Below are positions 22,264 through 33,171 of a stretch of 64,000 nt of DNA, piece after piece (the first letter of the stretch is position 1; each line of letters starts with the position of its first letter). Below the pieces are notes generated by a model. That model searched no databases. It was given only the letters and a program-made list of their open reading frames with translations, and was not told the origin of the DNA. The position numbers were made by a program, and so were the translations under genes. The DNA comes from Tolypeutes matacus (taxonomy: Eukaryota; Chordata; Mammalia; Cingulata; Chlamyphoridae): the NCBI GenBank assembly GCA_026826555.1, contig JAKSZT010053881.1:7327373-7391372 (forward strand), written 5' to 3'.

Positions 22264-24459
22264 TTAACCAAATTAAAAGTCAGTTTGGCCTTTTTTTAAC
22301 CTAGGCAAGTGGCAAAGGAGAAACACAGGCTTAGAATATGATTTTTGTACACAGTGTGCTAGCTTGTTTTAGAGAGCGAATGCAAGAAAAGAAAACGATA
22401 AATGACTAATTAGCGAATTGTGTAAAAAGAAAATCGGACCTACAAACGCAGTCAATAAACACAATGGATGGATTTCTTTCCTTAAATGCAGATTGTATCT
22501 TTTAAAGTGTGCACGCTGAGGAACAGCTGATGCATGGGTTTGAGTTTGGGTTGCTACCCCGTGGGGAGAGTGCAAATTTGGAGAATTTGGAGAGGGTGGA
22601 TATGTATGTGTAAAAATGTAACTTATGTGCCATTTGTAGCCAAGTAATAGAAACATTCAATGTGGGATCAAACGTGCTCTCTAGCAAGATGCAATGCTTG
22701 TTTTATTTTTTTAATGAATCCACAACTTCAGAAGAAGAAAAGCGTGTGTGGCAGTTATTAGCATGGGCAGCTCCAGGCTGCCAGGTGCATCAATCAGGGA
22801 CATTGTGAAGTACAGGTGAATGAGAAGGCAGTGAGGTAGGAGCTGCTGGCAAAGACTAGTTGTGATACTCTTTTATAAAAGTCCTACGGGATAGAAGAAC
22901 TGGCCAAAATAAAGCAATGTTTTCACCCTAACTAAAAGCACTAACAGCTTACTACAAAGCCGGGTCTGTGGGTGACTCTCAAGACGTATGGGTGTCCATT
23001 TGACTTTTTTTTTTTTTTTTAAGTCTTTTTATTTCTTTAAAATGAAAGCCTGTGTGGTAAAGTGTCATCTATTTCTAGAATATTATTTTTTGTTATTTAT
23101 AGAAAAATGTTAATTTGCTGGAAATTGAAAAACTTCCCTTTTCTATCTTCTTTTTCTTTATATATATTTACTTCTTTGACACTGAGAGTAATTGATAAAA
23201 TTCTTCTTTCCTCTGAATGCTCATTCTGTCAGATCAATGCCTATTAATTCACAGAGAGAACGTTCCCTTTCTGTACCAAGTTTCCCAAGGAGACCTTTGG
23301 AAGGGTTTTCTGACTGGAATTCCACAAAAGCAGAGAAATTTCTTCATAAGGGAAGTGGTAACTGACTACTCTTCAGAGCAAGAGAAAAACCCAACAGTCT
23401 TGATCCAGCAAGAGGTAGTCAAACATTTTCCCTGAGCACAGAAGTGGCTGAGCAGTCATGGAGCAGAGTGGCAAGGAGACTTTTGCAGCAGGTAGAACCT
23501 GGAGGCAGTGCCCACAATTTCTGGCTCTCCAGGACTGGATGATGGGTGGTGATGCATCTTAAGGAACTGGAAACAATGAAAACAACAACAAAAAGGCAGA
23601 ATAACACAGACATTTCAAAAGTAATTGATTCCTCTATGTGAAAATACAGTCAAAGATAATACTAGAAAACAGAAACATCAACTGTGAGGTTTCCAATTTA
23701 AGGGGACAAGAGTGTCCTTTTATAAAATTCTTAACCTCATAATAGCCTTCCTGTTAATGGGCCAAAATAAAGCATAAACCCATAATCAGATGCAAATTAG
23801 CAGTAACTATCTGCTAAGGTGAACAACATCCCTCAGGACTACTTATGAGAAAATTTCAATCCCGAATGCTACATGACAACCAGTTTATATGGTTTATATT
23901 TTGTATATGCTGAATTTCATCCGCTTGAAATGAACGGCTCACATTGCTTAGATTTAGCTCTTGGTTCTATGTAACAGATGTTGATGTATTTTTTGAGCTA
24001 AGAAGATGAATTTTTGCTTTGCCAAAAGAGAAAATTACTTCTGTATTTTATGTTGCACCTGCTGAGCTACACAATAAAATTGAGAACGAGGTAAGGAAAA
24101 GATACTATTGGGGTTTTCAGCTTTATTGCAAATTTGAATTTGGGCTTCATTTAGCAGAGGTTGGCTGAGATTCTTGAATTGAGCTTGCTTTTTAAGAAAA
24201 TCTAGATTGATTTTTGTATGTTAGCTTCAGCTGAGATAATTTGCTAGAGTTGACAAAATGATTCTATGTTCTGAGGAAGTTTTCCTTCCTAGCTCTTTCT
24301 TGGGAAGTAATTTCAATTTCCAATTTTTTTGGGGGGGGTGGGGGAGTTAGATGGTGGGGGGTCTTCTATGTGTTTTCTAGAGCCACCTGTTAAAATTTAG
24401 TACAGCTTTTAAAAGTCTCCCATCACTATAGCTAAAATTGTGCTGTTACTTGAAATTTT

Positions 24460-25170
24460 AACTTATTTTTTTTAAAAAAAGGTAATGCACTCACATGGTT
24501 CAAAATTCAAAATAGAGTATACAGTAAAATGTGTACCTGTAAATGCATCACATACTGTTCTGCACTTTGGTTTCTTTCTCTTAATAATTTATCTTGGATT
24601 TTCTATACTAAAATCATAAGAGATTCCTCATCCTTTTTTTATGGCAGCACCATATTCCATTTTATGACTGTACTATAATTAATTCAACTAGTGTTCAACT
24701 GAGAGGGTATTTCCAGTCTTTTGCAACTGAAAATACTGGACAGTATGTATGTATGCCACATCACACATATGCAAGACATTTCTGTAGGGTAAATTTATAG
24801 AAATGTAATTGCTGGTCAAAGGAAATGTGCATTTGCAATTTTGATGGATATTGCCAAATTATCTTTCATAGAAGGTTGTACTGATTTACATTCCTTCCAG
24901 TATTGGATCAGAGTGCCTGAATTTCTACACCCTGATCATGCATTAAGCTGTCTTGCCAAAAGTAATAATCTTTGTCATTCTGATGGGTTTTTAGTAAAAA
25001 AAAAAAAAAAAAAAAAAAGATACTTCAGTATAATTTTAAATCACATTTCTCCTATTATGAGTGGGAACAAGTATTAAAAAATATATTTAAAAGCTATTTG
25101 TACTTCCTTTTCTGTGAATAGTTTGTTTAAATCCTAAGTCACTTCTATTGATCAAGTCCAATCCCATATT
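24460..25170 (-). mobile_element. Old L1 3' region, antisense, with internal poly(A)
   Basis: Antisense L1M-type 3' end. ACATGGTTCAAAATTCAAAA, GGCAGCACCATATTCCATTT and GTAATTGCTGGTCAAAGGAA are its usual blocks, and TTTGTACTTCCTTTTCTGTG continues it after an A23 tract at 24996-25018. The A tract is in the wrong orientation to be this element's own tail, so it is a separate expansion or insertion. Confidence 0.7.
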
Positions 25171-25599
25171 TTTCCAGCTTGATTTTGCAGGGTTATAGGT
25201 CTAGAATGTGAAATTAGGGAATCCAGCCAATTTTTATATTTTTTGCACAGGTGTACCTGGGAGAAGCATCTCTAGCTGATATGAACCCATGAAAACATGA
25301 TGGGATTGGTTGACCCACTCATTTTTGTTTTTTAATTATGAAAGTCCCGATTTTATTTGAAGGTTTGGAGACTAGTTAAGAGAAGGAGTTAAAAATCTGG
25401 CCTTCAGTGAAAAGCTTCAGATTGTCTGGAATTGAAATTTTGCACCTCAGAAAAATATCCCTTAATAGAATGCATCTCTGTACTTACATCCCAGGACTTA
25501 TTCATGAGGATATCTGCCTGCATCCCCTATTAAATGTAGATTTACTCTACAGCCCTATTTTAACCTTTTATTTAGGAGCCTTTCCTTTGCTATTTTTTT
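25171..25599. other. Unique stretch between two L1 tails
   Basis: No repeat family or gene recognised. A 66-codon frame ends in a T-rich run and is not convincing. Confidence 0.35.
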
Positions 25600-26105
25600 T
25601 TTTTTAATTTATTAGCTTGAAACATTTTTAAAAGAAATTTAAAAGGTCCTAAAAGGAAAATGCACCTTTATTCCCAGCACTCAGAACTAATGTTAACTCT
25701 TTGTCACACCTGCTTCCAAACTCTTAAAATAATATAAAATTAGCCTTCAGTTTTGTTTCTTGCCCTCACTATTAAAGGTTGACTACTGGTTATTTTTTAT
25801 GTATATATATACATATATATATATGTATATGTATATATAATACATACAAATCATAAACAATATATATTATTATTTTGGGTGGTTTTTTTTTAACGTAAAT
25901 AGGACAATGGTGCATCATTCTGTGTCTTGCGGTTTTTATTCAACATTAAAGTGTTTTAAGATCTCTCCATGCTGACATGAATATTGATATCTATATCTTG
26001 CTTATTCCGTTTATTTCTTGGTGTGGTATTTCATTGTATGATTATACCACATTTGTTTATCCTTTCTCCTGTTGGTGGATATTTGGGTAGATATAGGTTT
26101 GCTGT
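25600..26105 (-). mobile_element. Old L1 3' region, antisense
   Basis: Reads as antisense L1 3' end: GATCTCTCCATGCTGACATG, GTGTGGTATTTCATTGTATG, and TCCTGTTGGTGGATATTTGG. A (TA)n-rich microsatellite at 25799-25851 lies inside. Confidence 0.65.
25799..25851. repeat. (TATG)/(TA)n microsatellite
   Basis: Alternating TA and TATGTA units. The self-complementary composition may fold back on itself. Confidence 0.9.
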
Positions 26106-26230
26106 GATTTTTCAATGCACACTCACAAATATTAGCTCATTGGACCCTTACATAAACCCATGATGCACGTGGGACAGGACAAATTAAGCACTGAAACATA
26201 AAAAGGTTGGGTGAATTGGTTTGTTACATT
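26105..26230 (-). repeat. Degraded MIR, antisense
   Basis: TTAGCTCATTGGACCCTTAC and an AAAAGGTTGGGTGAATTGGT stretch resemble antisense MIR. Weak. Confidence 0.4.
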
Positions 26231-27429
26231 CTCAGATAGATTTTAAGGTTCTTGGACTTTGCCCCTGCTCTATTCAGCTTTCTATTCTTCAAAGTTTGGA
26301 GTAACATTTAAAAATTATAACTGAGTTTACTTACACACAGTTTGAGTTGACAGTACCCTACATTTCCCTTCTTGATGTATTTTTTTTACATCTGTTTTAA
26401 AATTATGTTTCTGTATTCAAATTAATTTTAAGATATTTATCAAGAAATAACTCTATGAAACAGATATAATGGACAAATAACAAAAATCTCAACCATTTTC
26501 TCCCCATGCATGAGAATGGATTTTCAGGGAAAATGTTAAATGGAACTAAAAAGTCTGTCACATAACAAGTTTCTCAAACTTAATTCTGCTTATAGAGATG
26601 TGTTCTTGATAGACTGAATTTTTTTTTTTATCTAGGACCAGGACTTTAGAAAACTTTTTCCCAAAAATTCCATTTCTGTCACCTTTTTTTCAGGGACTGA
26701 TTAGATTTGATTGGAAAGAAAAAGATTAAATCTGTCCCAAGCAATTCTTTTTCTCCAACAGATCAAGAAGATTATGATGATTAGCGGATGAAAAGCTGAA
26801 AGTCAACAGCACTCAAAAATGAATACAACACTTTGAAATGAAGAGTAATTTTTACATATAGAATTGTTCATAGACTTACAGAATATTTGAGCTGAAGGGA
26901 TCTTAGACTGTAGATGTCTGACTTACTCAAGGTCATACATCAGAGCACATGAATATCATGTCATTACAAAATCATTTAATTTTAGTTTTCTTATGTGTCC
27001 AGAAAAAGAGAGGCACAATGTTCCATAGATGTGCTTAAAATTAAGAATGGAGAACAAAATTTTCTAAGCTAATATAATAAAATGAAAACATTTCACTTTA
27101 AACTTGATAGAGCGATTTAATGCAAATAGTGTGCTTGCTGCTGACTGTGGAAATACCATCACTGCATATCTAATTGGCAATGATTTATTGAAGAAAGCAC
27201 AAAACTGTCACAGAGTCATAGTCTTGGTGGAATTGCTTCTGTGGAAAAAAATTGGTCTGTCTGGCCAGGCACTTCCCTTCAGAGAGCTCTGGAGGCTGTA
27301 GAACCCTGTCAGAGCTCAAACCTTCCTTCCTTGGGGAACATACCTGCCCCCTCATTATTGGAACAGGTGTACCTCCTCCATGCTCCCAGCAAGCCCAGTG
27401 TCTATCCCCATCTTAAGCACTTACAATAA

Positions 27430-27590
27430 TGGTTTATAATTGCTTGATTGCACGACTGTCTCTGCCACTCAACTATAGTACCCATGTGTTTTGGAACTGA
27501 GCCCATCTTTTTACCTATGTGACTAGCAGAATATGGGTACAGGGTAAATTTATAAAGTTTCATTAAAAAATGAATGAATTAATGAATGAG
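27430..27590 (+). repeat. Possible L2 3' end
   Basis: CGACTGTCTCTGCCACTCAA and a terminal AATGAATGAATTAATGAATG resemble a sense L2 end. Weak. Confidence 0.35.
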
Positions 27591-28289
27591 TTATCTAGTA
27601 GGAAGAGGGCATCTTTGGAGGAAATTTGCAATGTCAGGATTTACAAATTTAGTATACACTTAAAAAATGCTAAAAGCCTGTTACTGCTATGTAAGTAAAA
27701 CATATTAAAATTTTACTAAGAAGTTTGAAAGTAAAGATTTTCCTTTTTCACTCTGCTAAATTGGAAGTAACTAGTTGAATATTTAGAGGATGTAACAATA
27801 CTTTTGTATTGTTTAAGAACATTATAATTCCTGACTCTTGCAGCAAAATAAATATCTAGAAGTAAAGTTTGCTTATTAACGCAAGCATTCTGTGGAATAT
27901 CCACCACTTGACAGTGGGAACCCATATTACCACCTATTTATTTTCATGTAAATGCTTTAGCTGCATCACTAGGTAAATTAAACATATCAAACTTTAATAT
28001 TAATGACTATTATAAGATTGTCAAATGTAACAGCCTAAAAAATATCTAAATGCCACATGGGTTAAAAAAACACCCTTCTATGGTAATTTAAATATATTAC
28101 CTGTTCTAACAGAATTTGAGAAAGAAAATACTGGCTTTATCAACAAAGCAAAAATGAAATGGAATGTTGAGGGATATTTTTTGTCTAGAGCAACTGTGAT
28201 TTTACTTTATCTTATTTCGGTCTCTTTTCTTTGAAGCCCATGAATTCTTTGCAGTCAAAGGGCCTGCTGCAGCTTTTTAAAAAGTTTTC

Positions 28290-28305
28290 TCACTAGAGGG
28301 CAGCA
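28290..28305 (+). promoter_or_regulatory. Candidate CTCF binding site
   Basis: TCACTAGAGGGCAGCA matches the CTCF core consensus (CCASYAGRKGGCRS) at all but the first position. It lies in repeat-free sequence, so it is not simply a SINE-borne site. Motif match only; occupancy is unknown. Confidence 0.6.
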
Positions 28306-29560
28306 TTTGACTAATGTCCAAATAGAAGGTTTTGGGGCGAACTGGGAGTACCCATGCAGATCACTTTAATAACTCAGTTAACAGCCTTACATGTATTTCT
28401 AATTCGATTTGTTGGGCTGGGATCCAATTTAGTTTGATAAGCCTTTAGAAGAACTTTTAGGGATTTATTCCACTAATAAATACGAATTGTTTTTCGTAAG
28501 CATTGTAACGGGTTTGTATGAAGTCATGCTTACCCTAGAGCTTCTATTGCTTAGCCTTTTAAATGCACATAAATTATTATATTACTTATTATTGTAGCAG
28601 AGTGAAACACGAAAGAGGTCACTGGTTTATCAGCCTTCTTTTTTAAAAAAATAACTTTAATCATATCCATTTTCCAATTGGACTTACCTATATTATCTTC
28701 TTTTAGCTGGGCTCTTTAAAAAGAGTGATCGCTGCAGAAGTATGAGTGATGGCAAAAGTTGCTAGTTGGGTTACTGTCTGTTATGGAAGATAGCCTTCCT
28801 TAGATCTGGGCCTTGAGGATAACAAGTGCTTAGGAATAATGCTTTCCACATCCTAGGGAGGAAGCCCAGAGGCTGTTCCATTGAGTGTGGTTTAAGAACC
28901 CAAAAGGTAACCTTATCTTTGATTTTCGGGGCAAGAGAATAAGCAGTTGATTGGTTCTGATCATTATTCTGTTAGTGTTGGGGCTAACCCTCCTCTTTTA
29001 TTTTCCAATTTGGACTTAAATGTGTAGTGAAGACATTTGGGATATACAGTTCTTTATTGAAATTAGACATAACAGCCCATCATCAAACCACATCCTATTA
29101 TTTGTTAATAAGAACATTGCTGTGGAAGACAATGTTGGAAAAAATAGCATTATCTTAAATAGCCACTTAAACAGTCTTTTTAAAATACAATGTCTTATTA
29201 CTCAAGGAAAACTATTCAAACAGTCCTAATAGAAATTTACACCCACAAACACACATGCATAGGCTCATGTACACATATATATATTATGTCATCAAATTTG
29301 CATTTTCAAATCTTTATATGAATTTATTCTGGTGGTGACATATGCCTTCTAGGTGAAAATGATAATCATATTTGGATCCTTATAATACGGAGACATTTGC
29401 GATTCCTATTCTAATTTGTGTTTGGATGAGTTATAAAAAGTATCTTTAAAACTGCTCCTTTGAGATGTTATACTGACTCTGTAAGCAGAACTAAATTTCT
29501 TTAATGTTGTAATAGTAGGACAAGGTAATCTTGGAACAAATACCTTTCTTAGAAAGACTA

Positions 29561-29650
29561 CAGGGGAGTGTATATAGCTCAGTAGGTTGAGCGCCAGTTT
29601 CCCATATATGAGGTCCTGGGTTCAATAAAAACCAAAACATTTAAAAAAAA
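29561..29650 (+). mobile_element. DAS-type SINE monomer with perfect target duplication
   Basis: tRNA-like monomer: ATATAGCTCAGTAGGTTGAG (box A), GAGGTCCTGGGTTCAATAAA (box B region) and an A tail. Flanked by a perfect 10-bp duplication AGAAAGACTA at 29551-29560 and 29651-29660. Confidence 0.9.
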
Positions 29651-29660
29651 AGAAAGACTA

Positions 29661-29924
29661 GAGAAATTCTTAAAGTACAAATGCTACTGCATAAGGCAGA
29701 GGGGCAGATTTTTTTTTTTTCATTTTTGTATCCTTTTGACTTGTGTCCCTATATTCAAACAATTACTAGAGACCCATTAGATTTCTTCTTTGGTTTAGGG
29801 GATTATTTGGGAGATTTTGACCATTTCCATTTCATTTTACATGTTTTAAGGGGCTTTACTAACTGGCATTCTTCTATTGAAAATAACAAACAGTACTGCC
29901 AGTTGCTCCCCAGCCGAGACATTC
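29661..29924. other. Short unique stretch
   Basis: No repeat or gene recognised between two SINEs. A 139-codon frame from 29681 runs into the SINE at 29938 and is not real. Confidence 0.4.
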
Positions 29925-29937
29925 CCAACCCTGTTTT

Positions 29938-30117
29938 TTTTTTATTATTATTTTTTTTATTTATTCATTTATCCCCCCCTTGCTGCTTGTGCTCACTGGG
30001 TCAGCTAACCACGCCGTGCAGGCGGGCTTGCCTTCACCAGGAGGCCCTGGGAACCGAACCCAGGGCCTCCCATATGGTAAACGGGAGCCCTACTGATTGA
30101 GCCACAGCCGCTTCCCC
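29938..30117 (-). mobile_element. DAS-type SINE, antisense, long-tail variant
   Basis: Antisense tRNA-derived SINE. Read in reverse it has GTGGCTCAATCAGTAGGGC, GGGTTCGGTTCCCAGGGCC, then a non-tRNA body (GGTGAAGGCAAGCCCGCC) and an AT-rich tail. This body is absent from the other SINEs in the window, so it is a distinct subfamily. Flanked by CCAACCCTGTTTT at 29925-29937 and 30118-30130. Confidence 0.88.
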
Positions 30118-30282
30118 CCAACCCTGTTTTATTCAGTATTCAGAACACATTTGACATCAATATTTACATATTCTCAAAATTAGAATGAAATCTTCTAACT
30201 AGTAGAGAAGATTGTCTCTCTTTTTAAAAAAAATCAAACAGAAATTATCTAACAAATTAGATTTGGTGAACAATAATTCTTT

Positions 30283-30379
30283 TCTTTTTTTTTTTTACCG
30301 GGAGGTACCAGGGATCGAACCCCAGTCTCTCCATATGGTAGACGGACGCCGAACCTCTTGAGCCACATCCGTTTCCCGT
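30283..30379 (-). mobile_element. DAS-type SINE monomer, antisense
   Basis: In reverse: GGATGTGGCTCAAGAGGTTC, then GGGGTTCGATCCCTGG (perfect box B, GTTCGATCC), then a poly(A) tail seen here as T12. Flanked by a perfect 13-bp duplication ACAATAATTCTTT at 30270-30282 and 30380-30392. Confidence 0.92.
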
Positions 30380-30392
30380 ACAATAATTCTTT

Positions 30393-30639
30393 GACATAAG
30401 CTACTGACCAAATACTAACTTTCTGTTTCAATTTATGTGGTGTGACCGAATGTTTTTGGTATTCTCAGAGAAGGAGAGGAACTGGAAAACCAAAGCACTC
30501 CATAGATTTGGGCTCCTCACTATTTCCTCCTCAGGCGTTTGAAGTCAATCTTGAATACTTCCCACTCAAAAATATGTCTCTGGACAAAGTGAGAAATACA
30601 GAATTTGGGAGGACAGAAAGAGAATTCCAAGTCACTCAA
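30393..30639. other. Unique stretch
   Basis: Nothing recognised. A 91-codon frame at 30442-30717 runs into the L2 and has no domain. Confidence 0.4.
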
Positions 30640-30739
30640 ACCTTTATTCATTCATGGAACAAACATACTGAATGCCTACTCTATGACAAGTATGATGCCA
30701 GGCATTGTACTTGTTAATGAGACAGAAATAAATAAGAGA
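30640..30739 (-). repeat. L2 LINE, left part, split by an LTR
   Basis: Antisense L2 3' end (TTATTCATTCATGGAACAAA, ATGATGCCAGGCATTGTAC). Its last 52 bases (30688-30739) are repeated at 31127-31178 on the other side of an LTR-derived insert. Confidence 0.7.
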
Positions 30740-31126
30740 TTGGCTGGTCTCTCTCTTCTCTTTCAGATTTTATTGCCTTCAGCTTCTGGCTGCCTCTGGC
30801 TTTCTCTGTTTCTCTCTCCATATTCATCCAGTTTATAAAGAACTCCAGTAAGAGGATTAAGACCCACCCTGGGCCATGCCCAGATTGAAGTAACCTTATC
30901 AAAAGGCCCCACCCACAATAGGTTTATACCCACAAGAATGGATTAACTCTAAGAACATAATGGGGGAGAAAGTATCACTGATACTTTGATTTGGACATTT
31001 TTCTCAGCCTCAAAACTGTAAGTTTGTAACCTAATAAATGCCCATTGTAAAAACCAACCCATTTCCGGTATATTGCATTTCAGCAATCTAGCTGTTTGAA
31101 ACATTGAGGTATGACATTTAAAAGAA
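30740..31126. mobile_element. MaLR-type LTR with its two halves inverted relative to each other
   Basis: The left part (about 30755-30965) is antisense to the LTR at 10327-10858: TTTATAAAGAACTCCAGTAA and AAGACCCACCCTGGGCC pair with the reverse complement of 10460-10515. The right part (about 30980-31105) is sense: CTTTGATTTGGACATTTTTC, CCTAATAAATGCCC and the terminal GTATATTGCATTTCAGCAAT, matching 10740-10858. Flanked by 52-bp direct repeats of L2 sequence with one mismatch. Confidence 0.75.
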
Positions 31127-31640
31127 AAGTAAGATGCCAGGCATTGTACTTGTTAATGAGACAGAAATAAATAAGAGAGTCCTTGCTTTCAAAAAGCTCA
31201 TAGTAAAAAAAAAAAAACACCCCAAAACAAAAAGCAAAAACAAACAAAAAGCTCATAGTCAAGTACAAGAAAGAAGTCAATCAATTATTGTGGTCCAGAG
31301 TGACAAATGTTTGGAAAGAAAATATTTCCTGGGTGTTATGGAATCATGACGAATGGGCTTCTAAACACTTAAGGATCAAAGAAGATTTGCCTGGTAAAGT
31401 GATGCATGAAGGACCTGGTAGGAGTTAGCTAGAAGAAGGGGAGAGGGACTGAGGATTGGGGAGAAGGATGTTCTAGGAAAGAGAGAATAGCATGAATGAT
31501 GCAATGGAAGCACGATTACAGGTGTGTGAGTTACAAATGGTCACGTTTCTTTGGCACAGAGGGGTTCTGGGGAATGACAGAGGCTGGACAGGTGGGCATC
31601 ATAAAGGACTTTGTTAAGGAGCTCTCTCTACAGCACTCCT
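31127..31640 (-). repeat. L2 LINE, right part
   Basis: Continuation of the antisense L2, beginning with the duplicated 52 bases, then GAGTCCTTGCTTTCAAAAAG, GAGGATTGGGGAGAAGGATG and AAAGGACTTTGTTAAGGAGC. Contains a small A-rich insertion at 31205-31244. Confidence 0.7.
31205..31244 (+). repeat. A-rich micro-insertion flanked by 15-bp direct repeats
   Basis: Forty A-rich bases between two copies of CAAAAAGCTCATAGT (31190-31204 and 31245-31259). This looks like a retroinsertion that kept only tail sequence. Confidence 0.7.
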
Positions 31641-31779
31641 TTGTATCACTACGTGGAGTAGTGATTTGGGGTCCCAACATTTCACTGTTGGGAAAGACTG
31701 TTGGTACAACATATTTTGTCTAAGAGATCTAAGAGAAAAGTCAGCAGCAGAGGGGAAGAAAGACCTAACGCTTAGGTCT

Positions 31780-31970
31780 GGTAAAAGTATGAAGTGTTCT
31801 AATCTCAGCTCTGTCACTTACTAGCTGTGTGACTTTGGGAAAGTTATTTAGCTTCTCCTTACCTTAGTATCCCTATCTGTAAAATGGGGATGAAAACAAT
31901 CCCTACCTCAACAGAGTTATTATGAGGATCAAATGAGTTTATGCTTGTAAATTTCTTAGAATGGGGCTTT
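31780..31970 (+). repeat. MIR SINE, sense, well preserved
   Basis: CTCTGTCACTTACTAGCTGT, GTGACTTTGGGAAAGTTATT, and TCTGTAAAATGGGGATGAA are textbook sense MIR. Confidence 0.9.
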
Positions 31971-31979
31971 ATTAATTAA

Positions 31980-32175
31980 CTTAATAAGCATATTTATCAG
32001 TAAAATATTAAATGCCTACCATGAACTTGGCATTTCCACCTATGTCACTTCATTGTGATCTTCAGCTCTGTGAATAAATATTATTTAACTTATTTACACA
32101 GATTAAGAAAAAAAACTGAGGTTAAAAAAGAGTTGGTAAGTGGCTGAGGAGCATGTGGGAGGCAAGCTCTGAGCA
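31980..32175 (-). repeat. MIR SINE, antisense
   Basis: TTAAATGCCTACCATGAACT, an ACTGAGGTTAAAAAAGAG core and TGGTAAGTGGCTGAGG match antisense MIR. Confidence 0.65.
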
Positions 32176-32584
32176 CAAGCCCATGTGTTCACCTGAGAAA
32201 AGGGGCAGGTAAGTGTTACTTCAAGCAGAGTGACTCTGGTCTACACTGTAGGCATGCAGAGTCACAGAAGGCAACCCATTTTTGGGCAGGTACTCTTCTA
32301 GAACTGGAACCATGCCTGAGGGGAAGGAGATATGAGAATTGTTAATCTGATTCTCTCTCCTGGTTGTCCTGAGTTTAGGCCTCACCTCCCTTATCTCAGA
32401 GGAAGAAAATACCCTCTTGAGAGTGTGCACATGAACTTCTTAAAGAGAAATATGCTATGACACTGTGGTTTAGAATAAAACCTCCTTTAGGAAAACACCA
32501 AGGAAGACCTGGAGAGTTACTAGTTTTGGACTCAGTCCTAGAGTTGGAGGTTTTGGTTTTTCTTTATGTGTTCTTCAGGTCTAT
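32176..32584. other. Unique stretch within the MIR cluster
   Basis: No recognisable repeat. Open frames of 67-69 codons overlap on both strands without domains. Confidence 0.35.
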
Positions 32585-32665
32585 GTTCAATTGGCACAAT
32601 GGTCCAGGAGTTAAGAGTATGGACTTTGGAGTCAAACTGATGTTTAATTCTCAGCTATGATAATC
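32585..32665 (+). repeat. MIR SINE 5' part, sense
   Basis: ATGGTCCAGGAGTTAAGAGT and GGACTTTGGAGTCAAACTG are the tRNA-derived start of MIR. Confidence 0.7.
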
Positions 32666-32840
32666 GACACGACTATTAACACCTAATACTTGCTAAAGCA
32701 CGTGGTGAATACTTATCAGGTAATAGGCAAGGCACTTCACATGAATTACCCCATTTAATCTTCACTTTAGTTTTAAGACATACTATTAGCCCATTTGGAG
32801 CTAAGTAGACTGAGGCTCATTTCATTTAAATAATTTATGC
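32666..32840 (-). repeat. MIR SINE, antisense
   Basis: GGCAAGGCACTTCACATGAA, ACCCCATTTAATCTTCAC and AGACTGAGGCTCATTTCA match antisense MIR. Confidence 0.75.
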
Positions 32841-32844
32841 AAAG

Positions 32845-33085
32845 CCGAACAGCATGGTAGCTTAGAGCACTGGTTCTGGTGTCAGGCTGCCAGGATATGA
32901 ATCTTGGAATTTCTACAGGCTGTGCAAGGTGAGGCAAGTTACTTAATCTCTCAAAGTCTGGGTTTCCTCATCGGATAAAAGAGAAAATGACGACCTAATT
33001 CATAGGCATGCTATGGCACTAAATGAAAGAGAATATGTATGGCACCTAACACAGTGTCTGGCACACAGTAAGCATAATGAATACT
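32845..33085 (+). repeat. MIR SINE, sense, near full length
   Basis: CATGGTAGCTTAGAGCACTG, TGGTGTCAGGCTGCCAGG, CAAGTTACTTAATCTCTCAA, and a final GTGTCTGGCACACAGTAAGC are consecutive MIR blocks. Confidence 0.88.
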
Positions 33086-33171
33086 GCTGTTTGTCTGTCT
33101 ATACCTGCTCTTAGTCTGGAACACTCGTTTCTGTGCTTGCTCAGATCAGTGCTAAATTTACATGCTTGTTG

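Larger units (their letters stand above)
19311..24459. other. Long repeat-poor region, no gene
   Basis: Over 5 kb with no clear transposon. It holds isolated simple repeats: (A)26 at 19636-19661, (TTTA)n at 22236-22263, T16 at 23005-23020 and a G-rich tract at 24331-24361. Parts at 19930-20560 and 21380-21990 are rich in TAAT cores and have mixed composition like conserved noncoding elements. Short open frames (60-95 codons) show no domain. Enhancer function is only an inference from repeat exclusion. Confidence 0.35.
26231..29550. other. Repeat-poor region with a CTCF-like site
   Basis: Mostly unique and AT-rich, with no gene. A weak L2-like stretch lies at about 27430-27590. The part 28200-28720 has the mixed, TAAT-rich composition of conserved noncoding DNA and carries the CTCF-like motif described separately. 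Open frames of 60-70 codons show no domain. Confidence 0.35.

Noticed and set aside
29047..29300. Possible exon or short gene around the 69-codon frame
   Set aside because: No domain, no splice context and AT-rich sequence consistent with chance.
29681..30100. 139-codon plus-strand open frame
   Set aside because: Half of it is the antisense SINE at 29938-30117.
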